This document shows positions 58,789 through 64,000 of a stretch of 64,000 bases of DNA, one piece after another. Made by a program: the position numbers and the translations under genes. The first letter of the stretch is position 1, and each line of letters begins with the position of its first letter. The notes under the pieces are model-generated. The model was given only the letters and a program-made list of their open reading frames with translations. It was not told the DNA's origin and ran no database searches. Source of the DNA: G965261775 sp965261775. Its GTDB lineage: Bacteria > Pseudomonadota > Gammaproteobacteria > Eutrophobiales > Eutrophobiaceae. The stretch covers positions 992,001-1,056,000 of the forward strand of contig OZ253477.1 of NCBI GenBank assembly GCA_965261775.1, given 5' to 3'.

Positions 58789-60072
58789 CTAATCATACAA
58801 TATCAACAACACGCATGTGATGAATAACATCACAAGGGTAAAACCCGCGTTCAAACGTACAAGATGGCTTGCCCTGATTTGATAACGTGATTGAAATAAC
58901 AGGCTGATTCCGGAAAGAGGGCTGGCCACTATTGCGATACCCCAACAAAACAGAAACATCAACCCCAATAAATCAGGGTCAGGTGATACCGGTGCGAGCA
59001 AACCACCGAGGACACTGATACTGATCACCGGATGCACGCCGACGAGAGATACCAATACCATACATACCAGTGTGAACGCCGCATGATAGCCGGTAAAATT
59101 TTCAAACGGTAATGAAAAATGCACCGACCCGGCGAACGCGCTGATACCGACCGCAAGTAGTCCGGCGGATAAAAACAGGGACAATTCGGTTGCTGAATTC
59201 ACGGTGCCACATTCGACATGCGCTCTGAAAGCCGCCAATGCCGCGGTCAATCTATGCTTGATCGGTAAAACGACGACAACCACGCCCATCACCACGCTTG
59301 CCACCAGAATCAATATTGAAATATCCGGCAGGAGATAATGGGCAATTAAAACCAGAACACTCAATACGACGGGTAAAATCAGACCCTTGATATTCATGGG
59401 ATAACCTTCGAAAACCTCGTTATGTCGTTTCAACACCCTGAGACTTTCCATACCCGTCAAAATGAATGAACAGAGCGCGACACATAGCCCCGCCAACATC
59501 AACAGCGGTAGCCGTGCGCCGCCAGAATACAGTAATGAAGCGCCCATAGCGGCAAAAAATGGGGACCAGAAAGCATTGGCGCCAAAAGTACGCACCAACA
59601 CCATTATTTGTGTATCGTGCAGCTTTCCTTTTTTCAGCAGGCGATCCGCAAAAATGACAATAGCGGATAGATTAATCACCGCACTGAATACATACGCCCC
59701 GGCCAGTGTTCTCCATAACGCCTTCCTCCCTGTGGGCAGGGTTTCGCTCTCTGTGCCCGGCCTGATGATCAGCCGGAGAAAGCCCGCACTGATAATGAGT
59801 GTGATCAAGGCATTATTGGCTGTAATTGCAGTCGATAACAACGCAGGCAAATCACGGTCACTTGCCCACATCAATAAAAGACCGGCGACGGTCAGTAGTA
59901 ATACCTGTATCTTTTGAATCCCGACCAGCCGATGAAACAAAAAGACGGCCGCACAGAGATACAACAGACCGCAAAGGATGAGGGAAAACCCGGGATAGAA
60001 TTCATGCCCGATGGAAAGGCCCAGCGACAGCAACAGTAACCAGCCGGATAACCGGGTCGCTGTATCAATCAT
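58789..60072 (-). CDS. Multi-spanning inner-membrane permease, unknown substrate
   Basis: The 427-residue protein has roughly eleven to twelve hydrophobic helices with few loops. The pattern ITANNALITLIISAGFLRLII, VRTFGANAFWSPFFAAMGASLL near residue 165-187 and VHPVISISVLGGLLAPVSPDPDLLGLMFLFCWGIAIVASPLSG near 345-390 recall ion-transporter-superfamily carriers (anion or C4-dicarboxylate type), including paired intramembrane segments. I cannot name the family with certainty. It lies 27 bases upstream of dmpR in the same direction and may be cotranscribed, so uptake of an aromatic acid or export of halide is conceivable but unproven. Confidence 0.6.
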   Translation of the reverse strand: MIDTATRLSGWLLLLSLGLSIGHEFYPGFSLILCGLLYLCAAVFLFHRLVGIQKIQVLLLTVAGLLLMWASDRDLPALLSTAITANNALITLIISAGFLRLIIRPGTESETLPTGRKALWRTLAGAYVFSAVINLSAIVIFADRLLKKGKLHDTQIMVLVRTFGANAFWSPFFAAMGASLLYSGGARLPLLMLAGLCVALCSFILTGMESLRVLKRHNEVFEGYPMNIKGLILPVVLSVLVLIAHYLLPDISILILVASVVMGVVVVVLPIKHRLTAALAAFRAHVECGTVNSATELSLFLSAGLLAVGISAFAGSVHFSLPFENFTGYHAAFTLVCMVLVSLVGVHPVISISVLGGLLAPVSPDPDLLGLMFLFCWGIAIVASPLSGISLLFQSRYQIRASHLVRLNAGFTLVMLFITCVLLILYD

Positions 60073-60157
60073 GCTAAAAATAAAAAAGCGGAAACACGCA
60101 CAAACACATCCTCAAAAACGGATTTATTGCACAGATAAATCCTGTTGATGGCAGATG

Positions 60158-60574
60158 TTATTTGCTTGGCAGTCTATCGTAAAGCGGTAACGCGTTCGGC
60201 GCCTTGTACCATACCGCTCCGGAAGCACAGAAAACATTCTGCACCGGTCTGATGAATGGATCATCATCAAGGGTCCCCGCCGGGATAACCACCAGGGTCC
60301 CCGTTTTATTCAACCAGGGCAATGAAGAGCCGCATCGTCTGCAAAAACACGTCGCAAAATACCGCGTTCCTTCGGGCTCATACCGTTCAATATACCCCTC
60401 ACCGTCAAGCCAGCCGAAGGCATCCGGTGAAACCAGAATATTTGAGGCAAAAGCACTACCGGTAAATTTTCGGCAACGGGAGCAGTGACAATACTGAAAC
60501 ACCACTGGATGCCCCGATATTTGATAAGTGACTTTATGACAAAAACAACTTCCGGTAATTTTCCTGTCGGACAT
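60158..60574 (-). CDS. GFA/CENP-V family zinc protein
   Basis: The 138-residue protein shows the zinc-binding cysteine pattern of the glutathione-dependent formaldehyde-activating (GFA) family: GSCFCHKVTY near residue 10, YCHCSRCRKFTGSAFASN near 31 and FCRRCGSSLPW near 80. GFA proteins bind glutathione adducts, but most members have no proven reaction. It is at the end of the catabolic region, 85 bases before the permease gene on the same strand, with a separate start. Confidence 0.85.
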   Translation of the reverse strand: MSDRKITGSCFCHKVTYQISGHPVVFQYCHCSRCRKFTGSAFASNILVSPDAFGWLDGEGYIERYEPEGTRYFATCFCRRCGSSLPWLNKTGTLVVIPAGTLDDDPFIRPVQNVFCASGAVWYKAPNALPLYDRLPSK

Positions 60575-60726
60575 TTTTATGCTCCTGCCGAGTGAATGTG
60601 TAGCGCCTTACCTTTTAAAAAGTGAACTTCCGCAAGTCAACCCGGCTGATACCATTCCGACGAAACGCCATGTATGCGTCCTGTGGGGTAGAGTATCATC
60701 CTGATTGTAACAGGGAATAACAACTA

Positions 60727-61023
60727 TTATTCGGGGATTTCAAAGGTCAATGCGGCATAGTCCGGATTCCATTCCACATCCAGCATTTTGCTCTCGTTTA
60801 TATCAACGCCGTGATTTTGAAAAAATTCATGCGCATGTATAACGCGGTCGCCCCTGGCGTTGCGAATCTTTAACAACAGGCCACTCCCGGCTTGCTGAAC
60901 GGGCATAAGCAAATATTTTTTTTCTTTACGCAACAAGGCCACCGACTGAACTGACTTGAAATAGGTATTATATACGTCATGCTCCAAATAAAGGCTGCCG
61001 TTTTCAAACTGGATTTGCTTCAT
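60727..61023 (-). CDS. Conserved small protein of the hydrogenase operon, unknown function
   Basis: The ATG at 61023 gives about 98 residues (MKQIQFENGSLYLEHDVYNTYFKSVQSVALLRKEKKYLLMPV); a GTG nine bases upstream is also open. I see no named domain. The sequence is mixed beta/alpha with HAHEFFQNHGVDINES near residue 70 and no cysteines. Its start lies inside the end of the hydrogenase maturation protease gene, indicating translational coupling. A maturation or assembly role is therefore likely, but not shown. The 150 bases between it and the GFA gene are empty. Confidence 0.6.
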   Translation of the reverse strand: MKQIQFENGSLYLEHDVYNTYFKSVQSVALLRKEKKYLLMPVQQAGSGLLLKIRNARGDRVIHAHEFFQNHGVDINESKMLDVEWNPDYAALTFEIPE

Positions 61024-61495
61024 TTTTTTCACTCAGGTATTGGCGTATTTGCGTCAATATTAATCCGATAACCGTGTCGGAGGCCTTTTTAACATTCTGT
61101 GTTAATTCCATACCCAGATCCAGACATTCCGCTTCTATCAGATATACGGTAATATCGGACGGAAAATCCTCTTTGTAAATCTTTTTCCCCGCATAAAGGG
61201 CATGATCCCAGCGAAAACCATGTAGATTGTAAGCCGGCTCGGGAACGTTCTCCAATTCCTCGCCCGGCACCTTATATATTGTCCCGGGTTCCGCATCACT
61301 TTGATTGGCATCAACAATAATCAGGGCATCGCTTTCCCTGGCACGAAACATAACATCCATTCCCGAAGTACCCGCATCGAAAAAACAAACTTTTTCATTG
61401 AACGGACGAGGCAAATCCATTAAACGCTGAACGACATAAACACCGGCGCCGTCATCCTTCCGATTGGGATTACCGCACCCTATAACCGACAGCAT
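61004..61495 (-). CDS. NiFe-hydrogenase maturation endopeptidase
   Basis: The 163-residue protein belongs to the HybD/HupD/HycI protease family, which trims the C-terminus of the large subunit after nickel insertion. The N-terminal LSVIGCGNPNRKDDGAGVYVVQRL carries the first acidic nickel ligand region, FFDAGTSGMDVMF near residue 42 the second, and NLHGFRWDHALY near 94 the histidine. The large subunit upstream in the operon has a removable C-terminal tail, which fits. It overlaps the next gene by about 20 bases. Confidence 0.88.
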   Translation of the reverse strand: MLSVIGCGNPNRKDDGAGVYVVQRLMDLPRPFNEKVCFFDAGTSGMDVMFRARESDALIIVDANQSDAEPGTIYKVPGEELENVPEPAYNLHGFRWDHALYAGKKIYKEDFPSDITVYLIEAECLDLGMELTQNVKKASDTVIGLILTQIRQYLSEKNEANPV

Positions 61496-61691
61496 TGGGT
61501 GGATAATAACGCTTTGCTAAAAGGCTGGCTCAACAGCGCAAGCTCCGTGGAAATCATTGTGGGCGGAATGTAACTGGACAACTTCTCTGGCAAAACACAC
61601 TGCACTTGTTGCAACAATGAAATAGCGGGGGATACTGTTTACGCCGAAGTTCCAGGCGCACAAAATGAAATGTGATTCGAAATCGTCCAGA

Positions 61692-62007
61692 TTAAATTCT
61701 CCATAATCGGCACCACCAGTCCGCTTCTACCGGCAATGAAAGCTCCGGGAGATCACACCATTTACGATGCACCAGATAATACATACATTCAAGACAACGT
61801 CGTTCATCAGGCCCATAAGGGATGATCTACAAAACCCGATATAACCAGTTTTTCTTCCAGATTATCCTCTTCTACCGCCCGCAGAAGTTCCAGAATACTT
61901 TCAAACTGATAATTATCTTCCGGAAACGGTTCGGTTTGTGTCTCAAGTCCATTTTTCATCAACCTGCCGATACGATCACGCAACGCGTCATCGTCAACAT
62001 TACTCAT
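61692..62007 (-). pseudogene. Small HiPIP-like iron-sulfur protein gene split by a frameshift
   Basis: A first frame from the ATG at 62007 (GGGGAG site upstream; MSNVDDDALRDRIGRLMKNGL) runs 66 residues to HPLWA and a TGA at 61809-61807. Skipping the T at 61809 continues as DERRCLECMYYLVHRKWCDL and PELSLPVEADWWCRLWRI to a TAA at 61694. That tail has four cysteines (C-x2-C-x9-C-x14-C) with aromatic residues, resembling high-potential iron-sulfur proteins. It has no start codon of its own. The complete product would be about 104 residues. A +1 shift at UGA recalls prfB, but a mutation or an indel error is simpler. The sequence 61496-61691 is otherwise empty. Confidence 0.62.
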
Positions 62008-62086
62008 TAGTCGCAACTCCCCGGCAATTATTTTTCATACCCTTTAATAAACACCACTCTCTTAACAAGCGGCGCTGTTTAGTCAG

Positions 62087-63688
62087 TCAGGACGTCCTAA
62101 ATCGGGCCAACTCTTTACCTGTTTTGGCATCATGCGCATGCACCGTGCATACCAGACAAGAGTCATAGGAGCGTGCAACATGCCCCACTTCCACCGGGTC
62201 ACTTGTATTTGCGATAGGCGTCCCTACCAACGCCTCTTCAATAGGTCCACGTTCACCTTCACCGGTACGTGGGCCGACATTCCATGTTGTAGGCGCAACA
62301 ATCTGATAATTTTTAATCTTGCCCCCCTGAATATCGATCCAATGGCATAATGCGCCACGAATGGCTTCCGTAGCCCCCCAGCCTCGACCGTCTATTTCTT
62401 TTGGCTTGATATAAAATGGTTCATCCAGCCGCAACTCACGCAAGCATCTTTCCATATTTCGATAGATGGCCTTGGCCTCATGCATACGTGCAAAATGCCT
62501 CAGCAACACACTTGCACCACCCATTTTTTTATACATATCAAGCACCAATCCATCCTGATGCTGCCAGCTTTCCATATGATCACCGCCATATACCATCTCT
62601 CTGGCTAACGGCCCGGCCTCCAAATGGCCATTTTCATCATGCAACACCGCAGTGGACCATGAGTATTTGCCGTCAAAATCCTGATTATTGTTAGAAACCG
62701 GGTTGGTGGTACGATCATACGGATGTGTCGGAACACCTGCTTCTTCATACCATGCATGCGTTACATCTTCCCGGGCAAAACCCTCATCCATCAATTTATG
62801 CGAATCTGATTTGCCGTCATAAACGCCGCTCGGCATATGAAGAGAAGCATTACGACTTTCAATGGTTGGATTCCTGTATTTGTCTTCATGAGGCAAATAC
62901 CCCCATGAAACATACTTGCCCAATCCCTGTCCGTACTTGTCCAGACCGACATCCAGCCCCATTCGCCAATACAAACCCAAATCAGAGTTCGCATGTTCCG
63001 GTTTTTCATCCAGCCAGGCCATGAAATCATCATAAGTTTTAATTTCCTCATAACGCTCCAGGGAACAACCAAGCCAGACAGGCTCAAGCCAGTTCGTGCG
63101 GAAATGCTCCAGAATTGACCACGCCCGGGTCACATCCGTCAATGTCGGAGAGCACATGACGCCGCCAGGCACCATATAACTTGAATGGGGCCATTGCCCA
63201 CCCAGCATCGCGTAAATCTCAACGGGCTTTCCCGATATGGTTACGCCAATCTCATAGTTGGTACCGGTGAAAGGAGCCCAGCGTTTCACCGCCTCCTCAT
63301 AAAACGGACTGTTGCGATAGTTCTTATTTGTCAAATCAATCTGGAACAACCCGTAATGATGCCTTGGAAGACTTTGCAGGCTCTCCGCAAGTTGCCCCAG
63401 ATTGCGCGCAATAATCGCATTGCGAGGTACTTCGGTTTTCCACGCGGTATCAAGAGCCCACGCAGCACAGGTTAAATGGGAAGCGCCACATATTCCGCAG
63501 GCACGCGGGGTGACTATCAATCCAGCTTGTGGATCTTTATCGCGTAAAATTATTTCGAAACCTCTGAATAGTTCTGCCGAGGTCCAGGCATTTACGACTA
63601 CACCGTTCTCAACGTCCACGCGAACATCAAGATCACCTTCAACACGGCCGACGGGGGAGATATCCAGAGTCTGTACTTGTGCTGACAT
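62087..63688 (-). CDS. hupL: NiFe uptake hydrogenase large subunit
   Basis: This 533-residue protein carries the bimetallic NiFe site. The N-terminal L1 motif is IVTPRACGICGASHLTCAAWALD near residue 60. The C-terminal L2 motif is SYDSCLVCTVHAHDAKTGKEL, with the second cysteine pair near 510 and a removable tail after the histidine. The usual DPC is DSC here. The frame begins SAQVQTLDISPVGRVEGDLDVRVDVENGVVVNAWTS, typical of large subunits. It follows the small-subunit gene by about 31 bases and precedes the HiPIP-like gene. RACGICGASH and DSC point to an uncommon subgroup that I cannot assign. Confidence 0.94.
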   Translation of the reverse strand: MSAQVQTLDISPVGRVEGDLDVRVDVENGVVVNAWTSAELFRGFEIILRDKDPQAGLIVTPRACGICGASHLTCAAWALDTAWKTEVPRNAIIARNLGQLAESLQSLPRHHYGLFQIDLTNKNYRNSPFYEEAVKRWAPFTGTNYEIGVTISGKPVEIYAMLGGQWPHSSYMVPGGVMCSPTLTDVTRAWSILEHFRTNWLEPVWLGCSLERYEEIKTYDDFMAWLDEKPEHANSDLGLYWRMGLDVGLDKYGQGLGKYVSWGYLPHEDKYRNPTIESRNASLHMPSGVYDGKSDSHKLMDEGFAREDVTHAWYEEAGVPTHPYDRTTNPVSNNNQDFDGKYSWSTAVLHDENGHLEAGPLAREMVYGGDHMESWQHQDGLVLDMYKKMGGASVLLRHFARMHEAKAIYRNMERCLRELRLDEPFYIKPKEIDGRGWGATEAIRGALCHWIDIQGGKIKNYQIVAPTTWNVGPRTGEGERGPIEEALVGTPIANTSDPVEVGHVARSYDSCLVCTVHAHDAKTGKELARFRTS

Positions 63689-63719
63689 TTTTTAATCCCT
63701 CCAATTCAAATTATACAAC

Positions 63720-64000
63720 TTATACGACGAATATATCTTGCTCCGCCCAGGCTGGCATCGCTGCTTTGGCGGCACCGGTGAGCTTGACGTATCCTTTCTT
63801 GTCAACGCCTGTCGGCAAATTTTTCGGAACCCCCATAATGGTTTGGGTCTTAAAAACGGTTCCCGGCTCTAAATCAAAGAACGGAAACTCCGGTTCCGTA
63901 CAGCCGAGACACGGCATTCCTGCACGGGTTTTCGAAGAGACCCTGTTCCACAATATTCTATTGCACGGAGAATGGGTCATCGGGCCGCGACAACCCAGGT
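63720..64000 (-). CDS. hupS: NiFe uptake hydrogenase small subunit, C-terminal fragment
   Basis: The frame is open to the window edge, so only about 93 C-terminal residues are seen. LGCRGPMTHSPCNRILWNRVSSKTRAGMPCLGCTEPEFPFFDL contains the cysteines binding the medial and distal iron-sulfur clusters. The protein then ends after AAMPAWAEQDIFVV with no C-terminal membrane anchor, unlike group 1 respiratory enzymes. This suggests a soluble or peripherally bound enzyme. The Tat signal, if any, is outside the window. Confidence 0.9.
   Translation of the reverse strand, partial: LGCRGPMTHSPCNRILWNRVSSKTRAGMPCLGCTEPEFPFFDLEPGTVFKTQTIMGVPKNLPTGVDKKGYVKLTGAAKAAMPAWAEQDIFVV

Noticed and set aside
58789..60072. 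Arsenite pump ArsB or a named aromatic-acid transporter
   Set aside because: The helix layout recalls the ion-transporter superfamily, but I see no diagnostic motif for any named family, so I left the substrate open.

Overview
The window looks like chromosomal DNA of a gammaproteobacterium. The block moeB-prmC-prfA-hemA, divergent from a TPR lipoprotein gene and lolB, is the Pseudomonas/Chromatiales-type arrangement. The sequence alone does not support a genus. The metabolism suggested is that of a facultative aerobe that degrades phenolic compounds, with accessory nitrous oxide respiration and hydrogen uptake.

Layout. (1) 1-3019: an FbpABC-type ferric iron ABC transporter, cut at the left edge. 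(2) 3222-11003: housekeeping genes: gcvH, tpx, moeB, prmC, prfA, hemA, a TPR lipoprotein and lolB. (3) 11004-22690: a scarred accessory island. It holds an IS66 transposase remnant, a cytochrome c gene, a frameshifted cold-shock gene and a nitrous oxide reductase (nos) cluster that is visibly more AT-rich than its flanks. The nosFY pair lies inverted between two copies of the nosD 3' end, an internally deleted nosD relic precedes nosF, and two nosZ scraps flank the cluster. (4) 22698-53611: a roughly 31-kb block, all on the minus strand except one GntR regulator, for aromatic catabolism. In transcription order it holds a multicomponent phenol hydroxylase (dmpKLMNOP), a ferredoxin, catechol 2,3-dioxygenase and an envelope set (DUF1302, DUF1329, YCF48, RND). 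The lower meta pathway dmpC-E-F-G-H-D follows, then PEP synthase and its regulator, a 2-aminomuconate deaminase with both 2-aminophenol 1,6-dioxygenase subunits, a 2-methylcitrate module (prpB, prpC, prpD) and three small redox or isomerase genes. (5) 53612-60574: a palindromic sigma-54 promoter with an enhancer-like element, a divergent self-contained reductive dehalogenase homologue, a quinone oxidoreductase, a DmpR/XylR-type activator, a membrane permease and a GFA-family protein. (6) 60727-64000: a NiFe uptake hydrogenase operon, cut at the right edge, with a split HiPIP-like gene.

How it fits together (inference). DmpR would sense phenolics and fire the sigma-54 promoter upstream of dmpK. 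The dehalogenase could strip halogen from halophenols before hydroxylation. Catechol and 2-aminophenol would be cleaved by different dioxygenases and enter one shared lower pathway, giving pyruvate plus acetyl-CoA, or propionyl-CoA from methylated substrates. PpsA would return pyruvate to gluconeogenesis and PrpBCD would consume propionyl-CoA.

Most worth checking: the invertible-looking nosFY segment, the dehalogenase/phenol hydroxylase divergon with its palindromic sigma-54 site, the merged 2-aminophenol/catechol pathway with propionyl-CoA disposal, and the frameshifted HiPIP-like gene behind hupL.
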